Part shown: positions 17,060-26,215 of the stretch, one piece after another | How positions within the stretch are numbered: position 1 is the stretch's first letter | Layout of the letters: each line of letters begins with the position of its first letter | Origin: Fastidiosipila sanguinis | Lineage (GTDB): Bacteria > Bacillota > Clostridia > Saccharofermentanales > Fastidiosipilaceae | Length of the DNA stretch: 64,000 nucleotides | Direction of reading: 5' to 3' | Assembly: GCF_002998295.1 (NCBI RefSeq) | Contig: NZ_CP027226.1 | Coordinates: 930,001-994,000, forward strand | Position numbers and translations under genes: made by a program | Notes under the pieces: generated by a model | Told to the model about the DNA's origin: nothing | The model's database searches: none | Seen by the model: only the letters and a program-made list of their open reading frames with translations

Positions 17060-17863
17060 TCAAATGTTTAACCTATTTATTTTATAACTTGATTTTAACT
17101 TTACCTTATCTCTATTTGTTAGATACTCTTCCACATCAAACAAGTTCTTCTTATCATAATCTTCCAACAACTTGTAATTCTTATGCTTTGTAATATCAAA
17201 TTTATCAGACAAGAAAGGTCTTACTCCTCTTAACTGATAAATACACTTACCACCATCCATTACAGTTATTTCATCTTGGCTCATAAGTTCCTTGCCAGTT
17301 TTTTGATAATTTAGACCAAAAGATTTTTGATTTGATCTTGTTTCTGATGTGTTATATAGGTCTATGGTTTCTTTTCCTAAGGTTTCTGATAACTCTTTTA
17401 CTGTTGTTTTTTCTTTACCGCCTAAAAAGAGCGTTGAGTCACAGTTGCCAACTATTGTATCTGCATGGTCTTTATAGATTGCTTTTAATTGAGATTGTGC
17501 TTGCAGAATTATACTTGCAGATATTTCTCTTGAACGAATTGTCGCTATTAATTTTTCAAATTTAGGAATTAATCCTATATTTGCAAACTCATCAAGTAGA
17601 CACCTAACATGAACTGGAAGTCTTCCACCATACACATCATCTGCCTTATCACATAGTAAATTAAATAATTGGGAATACATTATTGATACTACAAAGTTAA
17701 AGGTATCATCTGTATCTGATATTATTACGAATAGAGCAGTTTTCCTATCTCCAATATTATCGAGTTCTAATTCATCTTCGCTCATTAGTTCTCTAAGCTC
17801 TCTTATATCAAAAGGTGCAAGTCTTGCACCACAAGATATTAGAATTGACTTGGCAGTTTTTCC
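17060..17863 (-). pseudogene. virD4, 3' fragment (split by IME2)
   Basis: Codes for the C-terminal 266 residues of the VirD4/TraG coupling protein. It starts at TGKTAKSILISCGARLAPFD just inside the IME2 junction, then has the Walker B region VRCLLDEFANIG, and QLKAIYKDHADTIVGNCDST. The part up to 17785 can be read from an internal ATG as a 241-aa stub lacking the Walker A motif. The frame is in register with the 5' fragment at 29627-30622. The joined product is 598 aa, the family length. Confidence 0.92.
17861..17863. other. IME2 attachment core (far side)
   Basis: On the minus strand the junction reads GTTACAGGA|AAAACTGCC; at 29627-29629 it reads GCAGCTGGA|GTAATAG. The shared GGA is the Gly codon of the conserved AAGKTAKS segment. 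Joining AGCTGGA to AAAACTGCC restores that segment exactly. Confidence 0.8.
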
Positions 17864-17886
17864 TGTAACAACTTGTCAAGGACTTT

Positions 17887-18072
17887 CTAATCATTTTTAT
17901 CGCCTTTTTGATGTTTTTCCATCTCTATTTCTCTAAGCATGATGCGTTTTAATTTGTCTTGCATGGTTTCCGTTGCATTTTCATTAAAGTGGACAACAAC
18001 CTCATAGGTTACTTTCCCAATTTTCTTTATCGTCTTTGTTCCTGTATTCTGTTCATTTTTATTTTCTTGCAT
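17887..18072 (-). CDS. TnpW-like transposon protein
   Basis: This 61-aa protein contains IKKIGKVTYEVVVHFNENAT followed by ETMQDKLKRIM. This short beta-strand plus helix layout is seen in TnpW-type proteins of clostridial serine-recombinase elements. It is the gene nearest the far IME2 end, beginning after AGGAGG. Its role in recombination is presumed only. Confidence 0.7.
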   Translation of the reverse strand: MQENKNEQNTGTKTIKKIGKVTYEVVVHFNENATETMQDKLKRIMLREIEMEKHQKGDKND

Positions 18073-18173
18073 ATAGTTTTCCTCCTGTTTGTTGCAATTA
18101 AAAAAGACGATAGATTTTTACTTCTACCGCCTTGCTTAAAGCTCATATAACTGTCTATTCTGTTATCTGCATA

Positions 18174-19163
18174 TTAAATTTTCAAATTCTTATTGTTTAA
18201 CATTCCACCAAACATTGTATGATACATATCCTTAGAGGATTCTTCTATCTTGGTAATACTTGATATTTTATTTCCTGCGTCCTTTGATGAAGCTCCGCAA
18301 AGATAAAAGGCTTCATTTTCTGTTCCATAGTCTATTGCAATATATCTATCGTGATATTTTTTGCCTGCAACCTTCATTTTTAAGTTGATATTTGGATAAT
18401 CTCTTCTAAAATCATTTAGGATGTTTTTTGTAAGCATATCTTTATTTTTCACATTGTCGCTAAAGACTATAATTTCAACATTGTCTTTTGCAGCTCTTAA
18501 TAATTCTAAGGTTTTCAAGCCTATATAGTTATCTATTACATAAATGCTTTTCTTTGCTGACTTATATATTTTTGTATAGGCAACATCCGCTTCAATCTTA
18601 TCTCCATTCATCAAAAGGAAATGCTTGTAAGTGTCCGGATCGATAAAATTATCCATTACTTTTTTCAAATCTTCTTTAGTAGCCATTTGAGATTTTATTT
18701 CTGCAATATCATTTGTGTTTTGGTTGGTTTGAATAGCTATTTGGACTAATTCTTTTGAACCGATAAAATCTTGATTTTCAATAATGAAGTCTTTCATCTG
18801 CTTAAATGTTCTAATTAAGGCTCTGCTTTGCCTAATCGCAAGTTCTCCCCTTAATACAGTCATAAGCATATAAATACCTTGTTCCGTAAAGGCATTTGGT
18901 AGGTACCTTGAGCCGCCCCAACTTGAGGTGAAATTTTTGCACCTCAAGTTTTCAAACTCATTCTCGGTCAATTGAAACATAAAATCTTCGCCTTCAAACT
19001 TTTCAATATTATTTTTTACCTGTCTATTAAAGTTTTTAGTTTCATAACCATATATTTCAGCTAAATCTGTATCAAGCATTACTTTTTGTCCACGAATGAA
19101 ATATATTTTTTCTTGTATAGTTTTATCATCTACAATAACTATCTCTTTATTTTCATCTGCCAT
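18174..19163 (-). CDS. ORF6N domain protein with PLD-like domain (IME2 paralog)
   Basis: The 329-aa start at MADENKEIVIVDDKTIQEKI is chosen for GGAGGTG 7 bases upstream. The ORF6N domain (about 10-110) is followed by KDLKKVMDNFIDPDTYKHFL and the PLD-like part with HDRYIAID and CGASSKDAG. From residue about 105 on it is almost identical to the IME1 protein at 6937-7941, while the segment around residues 65-90 (LRCKNFTSSWGGSRYLPNAF) differs. That pattern suggests a conserved effector with changed DNA specificity. Confidence 0.8.
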   Translation of the reverse strand: MADENKEIVIVDDKTIQEKIYFIRGQKVMLDTDLAEIYGYETKNFNRQVKNNIEKFEGEDFMFQLTENEFENLRCKNFTSSWGGSRYLPNAFTEQGIYMLMTVLRGELAIRQSRALIRTFKQMKDFIIENQDFIGSKELVQIAIQTNQNTNDIAEIKSQMATKEDLKKVMDNFIDPDTYKHFLLMNGDKIEADVAYTKIYKSAKKSIYVIDNYIGLKTLELLRAAKDNVEIIVFSDNVKNKDMLTKNILNDFRRDYPNINLKMKVAGKKYHDRYIAIDYGTENEAFYLCGASSKDAGNKISSITKIEESSKDMYHTMFGGMLNNKNLKI

Positions 19164-19236
19164 GAAATGCACCTCCAAAATTATCTAAATATCTTTTCCA
19201 ATCCGCCACGCACTGCGTAGCTTTTTGAAATAAGTC

Positions 19237-19560
19237 TCATATCTTTTTATATTTTTCTACTCCACCTTCAGCTTTTCCGATGTGTTCTACATTTTTCACA
19301 AGTCCCTTATTTACATTTTCATAAAACCATCTGCCAATCAAAGCCGGCGGTGTTGCTATTAACTCTCGTAAAACAAATTCTTTGTCTTTCGGCAAAAAGC
19401 TTATTTTATTTAGTAAGGTATTATATAAGTCAACATAACTTGTATTTTCTTGTAAACTGCTACACTTACAATATTCACTAATACTTGGGTAATTACCCTC
19501 TATAACTTTTTTAGTTAAAATTTTCAGTTCTTCATCGTTTACTGTAAATTGAATTCGCAT
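19237..19560 (-). CDS. Hypothetical protein, possible RHH-type N-terminus
   Basis: The 107-aa product starts MRIQFTVNDEELKILTKKVI, which has the strand-helix look of ribbon-helix-helix DNA-binding proteins, and ends in LIGRWFYENVNKGLVKNVEH followed by IGKAEGGVEKYKKI. It is not recognised further. It has a good AGAGG site and no close partner gene. The 180 bp to the next gene hold nothing I recognise. Confidence 0.6.
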   Translation of the reverse strand: MRIQFTVNDEELKILTKKVIEGNYPSISEYCKCSSLQENTSYVDLYNTLLNKISFLPKDKEFVLRELIATPPALIGRWFYENVNKGLVKNVEHIGKAEGGVEKYKKI

Positions 19561-19741
19561 TTATATATCCTCTCTTTATAACTGAGTTTATTATCATATC
19601 ACTGTCATTTTATCATAAATACGATGATTTTTCCATACTGCAATTTTAAGCCCTCACATGATGTTTTCACACTTAGCTATATTCTGATACCTCTTTTACC
19701 ATTAACGCTCTAAAAAAGCCTCTCCACCGTCTTATATGAGA

Positions 19742-20488
19742 TTATAAATGTTCTCCCTTGTCATAATCTTCAAGGGTATATACTGTTGATTTACTGCACT
19801 CCTTTAATTTCCCTTTATCTTGTTCATACCAATGAATTAAGGTCGCATAATGGTCTTTGTAGTTTCTTCCTGTGCTTTGCATATAAGTCGAAAGCTTTTC
19901 TATCATTTTCTCCCTATGACCTTGCATTTTATCCTTTAACTTTCCATATTCTTCATCTGTTAAGGAAACATTTTTATATTCTCCGTAAAAAACGGGGGAT
20001 ATTTTTTCTATCTCCCCCTCTTTTTCTAACTCTATATCTATTTCTTTCTCTATATCTCCGTTGCAATTTTGTTGCAAAAGGTTGCAATGTGTTGCATTAG
20101 TGTTGCATTGCAACGCTTTTTGTCCTCTCGATTTTCTCGAACGCCTTGTAGACGCTGTTTCTGAACCTATAAGACTTGGGATTTCTGTTAAAAAATACTC
20201 GTCATTTTCTGTGATTATCTCCATCAATCCTTGTGCCATAAGATAGTTCACTGTAACCATTACATCATCTTCTGTTTCATCAATCGTTAAGGCAAGCTCT
20301 TTGATAAAGTCTGTTTCTACTCCGTCATAATACAGTTTTCCACTATCTTTTAGGCTAAGCAAAAGCAATTTGAGGTAAATGATTGTATAGGTATCTCCTC
20401 CTGATATTCTTCTTAGTCTTTTTATTCTCTTGTCTGTAAAAAAATCTTCTTTCAGCTTTAACCAATAGTATCTTCTGTTATCTGCCAT
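19742..20488 (-). CDS. IME2 replication initiator (phage replisome organizer type)
   Basis: The product is 248 aa. The N-terminal domain RRYYWLKLKEDFFTDKRIKR with LRRISGGDTYTI belongs to the phage replisome organizer family, followed by a Glu/Ile linker (about 148-165). The C-terminal DnaD-like module has HYATLIHWYEQDKGKL. It ends YDKGEHL, echoing YDVGESL of the IME1 initiator and YDIGESL of the ICE initiator. A relic of a close relative's 5' end is at 8146-8229 in IME1. Confidence 0.82.
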   Translation of the reverse strand: MADNRRYYWLKLKEDFFTDKRIKRLRRISGGDTYTIIYLKLLLLSLKDSGKLYYDGVETDFIKELALTIDETEDDVMVTVNYLMAQGLMEIITENDEYFLTEIPSLIGSETASTRRSRKSRGQKALQCNTNATHCNLLQQNCNGDIEKEIDIELEKEGEIEKISPVFYGEYKNVSLTDEEYGKLKDKMQGHREKMIEKLSTYMQSTGRNYKDHYATLIHWYEQDKGKLKECSKSTVYTLEDYDKGEHL

Positions 20489-20569
20489 TTTTCTCTCCTT
20501 TCGTTCCTCTTATGCACCGAAACAGTGCGTCTGCTTATCTTATTTACGATGTTATCCCATTTTGGGACT

Positions 20570-22210
20570 TCATCTTTCCTCATTCCTGTAATAGTTCTTT
20601 GTCTTTTCCTTTCGTTTTTCGTAGGCTTCTTGTTGCTCCTGATATTTCTTAATCTGTGCAATGACACTTTGTTTTTCTCCTCTCTTGATTGCCTTGTCAA
20701 TCTCAATGGATAAATCTATTCCATAATCCTCATTGACTGTCTTGACGGCATACTTGATATGGTTAATACTTTCGTATTCCTCTTTGATTGATTGAGATTG
20801 TCTGTTGAGTTTCGATATTTCATCTTCAAGGCTTTGGATTTCTTTTTTCCAGTCTTTAGACTTAATCGCCGATGAGCCTGTTATCTTTTCAAGAATTGCC
20901 CTTGCTCTTTTATATTTATCTATCTCATCTTTATGGGAATTGTAAAAGCTGTCTTTGAATAGGGATTTACTGTTCCATTCCTCAAAGACTTTTTTGTTAT
21001 CCTTGATGATGTCCACATAGGCAAAGCATTTATTTAAGTTTTCTATTCTTGTGGTTTTCGCCTTAATGTCTTGACTAACCTTCTTATTTTGGGATTGTAA
21101 TGTGCTTATCTTTTCTTGTAGGTCGGCTATGGTTTTAAGATTGTTATCTTTCAGATATATTCTTGCTTTGGAAAATCGTCTTAGGTCTGCACCTATCTTT
21201 TTGTTGCTTGCATAGGGATTTAACTTTCTTGCTTTTTCTCCCTGTAAGTCATAATAAATACTGATGTACTCATAGAGATTAAAGAGTTCCGCCTTGTTCT
21301 CATATTCTTCTTTTTTCTCCTGTTTGTATTCATCATATTTTACTTGCAGACTTCCAAGTAACGAGCCTATCCAAGATGTAAGTTTGGATAGCTCCTCTTT
21401 TAATTTTCTAAATTCTAAATTCAAGGCGATGATTTTTCTGTTTTGGTTTCCTCTCTCTGTCTGTATGCCTTTTTTCTCCATCTGATAACTGCTTGTGCCT
21501 AAATGAATTTGCGGGAGTTCTTCTCTGCCTTGTTCTTTAAAGGTGCGTGGATCTATCCTTTTATTTATGTTGTTCCTTGCCAAGTATTCGTTTGCTTTCT
21601 TTGAAAAGTTTTCTCTCCACTCTTTTGCTTTGTCAGGTTTGTTCCAATCGTTCAAATTTACTTTTCTTGATTTATAGTTTCCGCTTTTCAGTTTTATCTT
21701 TCCTCCGTTTTCATCAAGGATATATTCTTTTCTGCATTTCGGTTTCCAATTCCCTTTTTCGTCTATTTCTCTAAGGGTAAGTAGGATATGGGCGTGTGGT
21801 TGTTCTTCATGATCGCTTGCCATAGGATTATGAATATTACAGTCTGCTATCATACCTTTAGAAGTAAAGTTTTCTTCTATAAATTCGCTGATTAATTTTA
21901 TTCTGTCCTGTTCATTTAATTCTCTTGGAAGTGTAAAGAGCAGATTTCTTGCAAGTTGTGAATTTTTACTTTTCTCTATTTTTTCAACACTATTCCATAG
22001 GTATTCTCTGTTTGAAAACTCTTTCGGGATATGTTCCGGCAGAAATATTTTTGAGAATACAAGGTCTTCTTTTTTAGAATAGTCATGTGTTTTTCCATAG
22101 TATTCATCTTGTAATTTATCTCTTGCATTGTATGCAGCTTTTGCAATCACGCTATGCCCTTTTGACCTTGCCACAATATCTACATGGGTATGCAAACTTT
22201 TGATTTCCAT
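20570..22210 (-). CDS. mobA: MobA/MobL-type relaxase of IME2
   Basis: This 546-aa protein has a catalytic domain starting LHTHVDIVARSKGHSVIAKA. The metal-binding HAHILLTLREIDE lies near residue 135, and HLGTSSYQMEKKGIQTERGN closes the domain. The C-terminal half is coiled coil, ending with INHIKYAVKTVNEDYGIDLS shared with IME1. Relaxases of this class nick MOBQ-type oriT sites. The oriT-like region is directly upstream (22280-22470). It has the same domain layout as the IME1 relaxase but clearly diverged sequence. Confidence 0.92.
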   Translation of the reverse strand: MEIKSLHTHVDIVARSKGHSVIAKAAYNARDKLQDEYYGKTHDYSKKEDLVFSKIFLPEHIPKEFSNREYLWNSVEKIEKSKNSQLARNLLFTLPRELNEQDRIKLISEFIEENFTSKGMIADCNIHNPMASDHEEQPHAHILLTLREIDEKGNWKPKCRKEYILDENGGKIKLKSGNYKSRKVNLNDWNKPDKAKEWRENFSKKANEYLARNNINKRIDPRTFKEQGREELPQIHLGTSSYQMEKKGIQTERGNQNRKIIALNLEFRKLKEELSKLTSWIGSLLGSLQVKYDEYKQEKKEEYENKAELFNLYEYISIYYDLQGEKARKLNPYASNKKIGADLRRFSKARIYLKDNNLKTIADLQEKISTLQSQNKKVSQDIKAKTTRIENLNKCFAYVDIIKDNKKVFEEWNSKSLFKDSFYNSHKDEIDKYKRARAILEKITGSSAIKSKDWKKEIQSLEDEISKLNRQSQSIKEEYESINHIKYAVKTVNEDYGIDLSIEIDKAIKRGEKQSVIAQIKKYQEQQEAYEKRKEKTKNYYRNEER

Positions 22211-22279
22211 TGTCTTTTCCTCCTTTATCTGTTTTCAATTTTGGGATTTTACTATCCTAATGTTCAGGTCGTATCTTCG

Positions 22280-22470
22280 CTCCCTTTTTCAAAGGGCGCA
22301 AAGATACACCGTTTGACTACGGTGCTTTGCGTTCCTGCGGAAAGCTTATAGCTCCGCTAAGGAAACAAAAACGCTAAAGCATTTTTATTTGTTCAAGGGG
22401 GCTACTCCCCCTTAGACCCCTGTGAACTTTGCTTTTTGTAGATTTTTCAAATCCACAAAAAAGCAAAGTG
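22280..22470. other. Probable oriT of IME2
   Basis: The 315-bp gene-free space upstream of mobA holds, on the minus strand, GGTGTATCTTTGCGCCCTTT followed by GAAAAAGGG (22281-22310). IME1 has GGTGTATAATTGCGCCCTTA followed by GAAATCTAAGGG on the plus strand. Nearby are a near-perfect inverted repeat (22426-22445 with 22449-22469, ACTTTGCTTTTTGT / ACAAAAAAGCAAAGT) and a GGGGGCTACTCCCCC stem (22397-22411). The orientation of the nic-like core relative to mobA is opposite in the two elements. Confidence 0.65.
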
Positions 22471-22525
22471 TTAAAATGTTTCTCACTTTGCTCTATCTTA
22501 GTTTCTAATACATTTTTGTCTTTTC

Positions 22526-22900
22526 TTATTCTTCCTCTGTCAGTTCTTCAAAATCATCATTTGCATTTTCCTCTTTAAGATTTGAATTTTCTTCTAAGTA
22601 GATTTCTTTTTCTTTTAAATGAATTTCTGTAAGTTCTTTTAGCTTTTCTCTATTTCGATTATCGGAAAGTACATAATCTAAAAAGGCATAGATTAAATCA
22701 TTATCTGTATTTTCTTCTGCTCCGGTTATCTGTTTTTCAAATTTCTCAAACACGCCTCCTTTTTCTACTTTTCGTTTCGTGTCCGCCTTTCTTTTTAGCT
22801 GTGATTTCTTTTGTCTTAGTTGCTTGATTTTGTTTTCCGCCTGTTCTTTTTTCTTAGTTTCTTTTTCCAACTGGCTCATTACATTTTCTAACTCTTTCAT
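22526..22900 (-). CDS. DUF3847-type mobilization accessory protein (IME2)
   Basis: This 124-aa protein begins MKELENVMSQLEKETKKKEQ and is coiled coil to about residue 45, then has GGVFEKFEKQITGAEENTDN and a very acidic tail. Size, charge pattern and position across the oriT from mobA match the IME1 protein at 11264-11554. It is probably a relaxosome component. Confidence 0.68.
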   Translation of the reverse strand: MKELENVMSQLEKETKKKEQAENKIKQLRQKKSQLKRKADTKRKVEKGGVFEKFEKQITGAEENTDNDLIYAFLDYVLSDNRNREKLKELTEIHLKEKEIYLEENSNLKEENANDDFEELTEEE

Positions 22901-22986
22901 TTTTCATTCCTCCATTTCAATATTGTTGTGTTCCAAACAAAGAAAGGCTAAGCACCTTTCTTTGATACTTAACCTTTCCCATCTCT

Positions 22987-23403
22987 TTAGAATTTATCTT
23001 CTAAAAGTTTTCTTAGTTTTTCTAAAATCCTATCCCTCCTTTTCCCAATTGCTTGATAGCTTACTTTTTCTTTTTTGCCAATCGACCTGAGACTTTCTTC
23101 TTTGTAGAAAATGGCTTCTATCAGCTCTCTTTCTTTTTTTGTGAGTGTAGCTAATGCCTTGTTTAATTCTTCGATCTGCATTTTGACCTCTACAATTTTT
23201 TCTAAGTCTATTCTTTCATCTATGATGTTATCTACAAAGTGTCCGTCATAATCCATTGCTGAAAATGGAATCACGTCATACTTCCAATCCTTTCTCTGAA
23301 GATATTTTTCATGCTCGGTTATCTTCCAATAGGCTTTATATACTTCTTCACTTACAGGTACAGCTTTCCCTCTAACATAGATGTGATATTCTTTTTTACC
23401 CAT
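22987..23403 (-). CDS. Sigma-70 region 4-like regulator (IME2)
   Basis: This 138-aa protein has an N-terminal YHIYVRGKAVPVSEEVYKAY segment typical of transposon-borne sigma-like proteins (as in Tn916 orf7 relatives), and a C-terminal helix-turn-helix LTKKERELIEAIFYKEESLR followed by SIGKKEKVSYQAIGKRRDRI. It may act as an activator of transfer or excision genes. The start follows AGGAGG. No anti-sigma partner is adjacent. Confidence 0.75.
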   Translation of the reverse strand: MGKKEYHIYVRGKAVPVSEEVYKAYWKITEHEKYLQRKDWKYDVIPFSAMDYDGHFVDNIIDERIDLEKIVEVKMQIEELNKALATLTKKERELIEAIFYKEESLRSIGKKEKVSYQAIGKRRDRILEKLRKLLEDKF

Positions 23404-23580
23404 TGTGCTATCCTCCTTTTTCTGCTCTCTGTTTTTGCTTTTTGAGAATAAAAAAGGAGGACTTCTACACTTTGGCGTAAAATGTCCTCTTAGGTTAAAA
23501 ACTAATACTTTATATGATTTTCTACTTTGTTGGTTTTGATAAAATGATATTACTATGTGTAAGCAATTACAAACATAAAA

Positions 23581-23638
23581 AAGGATAAATATATCTTATG
23601 CTAATAACAGAATTTGATGTTCCCATTATTTATCCTTC
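23581..23638 (-). terminator. Terminator downstream of gntR
   Basis: AAGGATAAATA (23581-23591) pairs with TATTTATCCTT (about 23627-23637), with a T-run on the minus strand after the stem. The long loop makes it weaker. Together with a second GGAGGAC/GTCCTC hairpin at about 23447-23495 it occupies the 290-bp space before the sigma-like gene. Confidence 0.55.
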
Positions 23639-23696
23639 CATAAAACTTATATAAATCAAATCTTTCTCCCTTCTTAGATTAGTTTTTCCATGCTAA

Positions 23697-24050
23697 TCAT
23701 TTATTTTTAGTTGCAACATATTCTTCAAACATCTTGATTATCTCAGTATCCGAAAATCCTAACTCATATAGTTTTTCCAACAACATTTTTGTTAGTGTAT
23801 TCGAATACTGATTTCTTAACTCAATTATTTTCTGATCACTTTCAATAACAAAATATCCTTTACTTCCACGACTAACAATTAGTCCCTGTTTCTCAAGAAC
23901 TTTTAAAGCTTTTTGAACTGTTGCAGGATTACATACCTCCCTCTGTACTAAAGCCCTTATAGGTGGCATCTGTTGTCCCGGAGCATAATCTCCTCTTAAA
24001 ATAGTCGCTCTTAACACTGATGCAATTTGTAAATATGGATATATTTTCAT
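23697..24050 (-). CDS. GntR family regulator, YtrA type (IME2)
   Basis: This 117-aa winged-helix protein contains YLQIASVLRATILRGDYAPG, QQMPPIRALVQREVCNPATV, and QKALKVLEKQGLIVSRG. The short C-terminal part identifies the YtrA subgroup, which usually controls ABC transporters. Its start overlaps the stop of the DUF1648 gene. It belongs to the transport cargo of IME2. Confidence 0.85.
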   Translation of the reverse strand: MKIYPYLQIASVLRATILRGDYAPGQQMPPIRALVQREVCNPATVQKALKVLEKQGLIVSRGSKGYFVIESDQKIIELRNQYSNTLTKMLLEKLYELGFSDTEIIKMFEEYVATKNK

Positions 24051-24265
24051 TCGTTTTTATTTTTCCTTCCTCGTACAAATTTCCAATATGCAGAGTATGG
24101 AATAACTGTAGCGAATAGAAGATAATATTTATTAGCAAACATATCAGGGGTTCCTTTTGTATTGAAATGAACAGGAATTTTCTCTGGAAGAAATATGCAA
24201 ATAATAAATATTACAAACATCATTCCTATCAGCACTAATACATCTTTCAAAAATCTTTTTTTCAT
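24047..24265 (-). CDS. DUF1648-type small membrane protein (IME2)
   Basis: This 72-aa protein has one clear membrane segment (VLVLIGMMFVIFIICIFL) and then the motif PEKIPVHFNTKGTPDMFANK, characteristic of DUF1648 and related SdpI-like domains. It has a truncated appearance compared with full DUF1648 proteins, which have further membrane segments. It is coupled to gntR by a 4-base overlap. Confidence 0.75.
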   Translation of the reverse strand: MKKRFLKDVLVLIGMMFVIFIICIFLPEKIPVHFNTKGTPDMFANKYYLLFATVIPYSAYWKFVRGRKNKNE

Positions 24266-24305
24266 GGCAAATCTCCTTTCTATTTGTCAATAGCTTTCTA
24301 TTTTC

Positions 24306-24563
24306 CTAAAATTTATCTAACCACCTTATAACTTCTACAAATGTATCCCTATTAATTGAATAATAGATATAATTTTTATATCTACTGTCGGTAATTAATT
24401 TACTCTTTTTTAATAAAGATAGATGATAAGATATAGTTGCTTTTTCTAATTTAAAATGACTTGCTATTTCTCCAGCAGTTAAATTTTTATTAGAAATAAT
24501 TAATAAAATATCCATTCTAATGGGATTTGATAGGGAATCAAATATACTAACTAAATCTATCAT
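24306..24563 (-). CDS. ArsR-type regulator (IME2)
   Basis: This 85-aa winged-helix protein has FDSLSNPIRMDILLIISNKN, AGEIASHFKLEKATISYHLS, and LLKKSKLITDSRYKNYIYYS. No metal-binding Cys pair is visible, so it is more likely an SdpR-type autorepressor than a metal sensor, which fits the neighbouring DUF1648/SdpI-like protein. Confidence 0.85.
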   Translation of the reverse strand: MIDLVSIFDSLSNPIRMDILLIISNKNLTAGEIASHFKLEKATISYHLSLLKKSKLITDSRYKNYIYYSINRDTFVEVIRWLDKF

Positions 24564-24658
24564 CTTTTATTCCTGAAATATTGCAAATAAACTTAATATT
24601 GAAATAAACACCATTATATCTTTTAATAATTTTTTTCATAGAACATCTCCTCCTTAAA

Positions 24659-26215
24659 CTAAAAATTTAATCTATAAGTTTTTATATAAACGCCACCCGC
24701 AATAACGAGCAAAATAAGTGCTACTCCCAATAATGTAGGTACTATAGAAAAATGCAAAAACCAATGGAAAAGAATTGGTATAACTAATGCAGCCATTCCA
24801 ATAATTGCAGATACAATAACAGGCATACTCTGTTTTACTATCATCATCTCACTTTCCCATTCAAAGTTGGGAAATTTTTTATTCAAAGAAATTCCAATCA
24901 CTGTTATAAAAACGGAATAACAAATAGGAACAATTATTAAGCTGATGGTTTGAATAATTTCCATATCAAGCTTTAGCAAAAATATAAACACAGAAACAAT
25001 ATATCCAATTAAATGAAGCGTAAGATTTACTGCAATCTTAGAATTTAAAATCGTTTTTACCCTAATAGGAGAACTTTGCAAAATCCAAACATTTTTACCT
25101 TCTAAAGATATGGAAAATGCTGCCGGACAACTAAGTAAAAACATTGAAGCAATACACATCGGAGCAAAATTTGAAAGATATTCATTAACATTTTCGATTC
25201 CCGAATATTCCCCTATTTGTTGTAAAGAATTAAAAAGAAGAAATATGCTGAAAACACATAAAAGTATTACACCAAGACCTGCATTCAATACTGCCATATA
25301 TGAATTTAGAAACAGTCCCATTTCTTTTTTATATAGGGCAAAAAATACTGATTTTCTATTATTCGAATTTTTGTTGTCAGAATATCTTGTTGTTGTTTTA
25401 GCAAGAGTATTAAGCAACCCATACTTCAATGAAACCACTTTGGCAAATATATAAAAAAATACTATTGAAAGAACAATAAATAATCCTACTCCAATGTAAA
25501 TTGGAAAATTATAGTATTCCATAAATAGCTTAGATAACGGGTACAATCCGGTAATTTGCTTAGAAAGCATAATCCCAATACTATTTTCATTACCTGATTT
25601 CATAGCTGACACTGCAATATATCCAATTATCCCTATCATTGCAAATGAAAAAATTAAAGCAATAACATTTTTTCTCTTAAAGAAAGATGAAGCAACAACA
25701 ATAATGATTCCCATACATGCTGCTATACACATAGGTATCAACGGAACAAAAATTATGGAAGTAAAATACAATATAATCTGTAATGCATTTAAACTTCCGT
25801 TTACCACCCAAACAATTCCCCCCGGAAGCATAAACATCAATCCTATTAAAAAATTCAATAAATACATAAACATAAACTTGCTGCTTATAATATCCGAACT
25901 TTTTACAGGCAATGACAAAAGATTTTCCATATCACGACTGCCAAATAAAATCCCATTCGAATAAAATATTGTCAAAAATAATATTGCAAAGCTTGATACC
26001 GATACCATATATGCCGGTATCAACTCCTGCTGTCCCAGTTGTACCAATGTTTTGGCTGTTATGATATTATAAACAAAGAAAAATATAGCAAGAGTTATTA
26101 TTCCAAAACTTGCAATAACAATTGAACTTTGTTTTTTATTTCCCGGCTCTTTCATTTCGTTGATCGGAAAGAAATTTATCAATTGTGCTCTAATTAGTAT
26201 CCAAATTTTGCTCAT
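24659..26215 (-). CDS. Large ABC transporter permease (IME2 cargo)
   Basis: This polytopic membrane protein of 518 aa starts at MSKIWILIRAQLINFFPINE; GGAGGTG upstream sets the start at 26215. About twelve hydrophobic segments and motifs such as SRDMENLLSLPVKSSDIISS resemble two-half ABC-2 type exporters of Clostridia. It overlaps the ATPase gene by 26 bases. The substrate is unknown; drug or peptide export is a family-level guess. Confidence 0.85.
   Translation of the reverse strand: MSKIWILIRAQLINFFPINEMKEPGNKKQSSIVIASFGIITLAIFFFVYNIITAKTLVQLGQQELIPAYMVSVSSFAILFLTIFYSNGILFGSRDMENLLSLPVKSSDIISSKFMFMYLLNFLIGLMFMLPGGIVWVVNGSLNALQIILYFTSIIFVPLIPMCIAACMGIIIVVASSFFKRKNVIALIFSFAMIGIIGYIAVSAMKSGNENSIGIMLSKQITGLYPLSKLFMEYYNFPIYIGVGLFIVLSIVFFYIFAKVVSLKYGLLNTLAKTTTRYSDNKNSNNRKSVFFALYKKEMGLFLNSYMAVLNAGLGVILLCVFSIFLLFNSLQQIGEYSGIENVNEYLSNFAPMCIASMFLLSCPAAFSISLEGKNVWILQSSPIRVKTILNSKIAVNLTLHLIGYIVSVFIFLLKLDMEIIQTISLIIVPICYSVFITVIGISLNKKFPNFEWESEMMIVKQSMPVIVSAIIGMAALVIPILFHWFLHFSIVPTLLGVALILLVIAGGVYIKTYRLNF

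Noticed and set aside
17060-17785. A separate short VirD4-like gene starting at 17785
   Set aside because: Homology to VirD4 continues upstream of that ATG to the element junction at 17863, so it is the 3' half of a split gene.
22128-22420. Possible rRNA-like or tRNA-like GC-rich segment upstream of IME2 mobA
   Set aside because: No cloverleaf or conserved tRNA/rRNA motifs were found; the stems fit an oriT-like region better.
24566-24650. Small ORF MKKIIKRYNGVYFNIKFICN upstream of arsR
   Set aside because: It has an AGGAGGAG site, but the peptide is hydrophilic in this frame and a hydrophobic alternative frame lacks a start; it looks like a frameshifted remnant and is too short to call.
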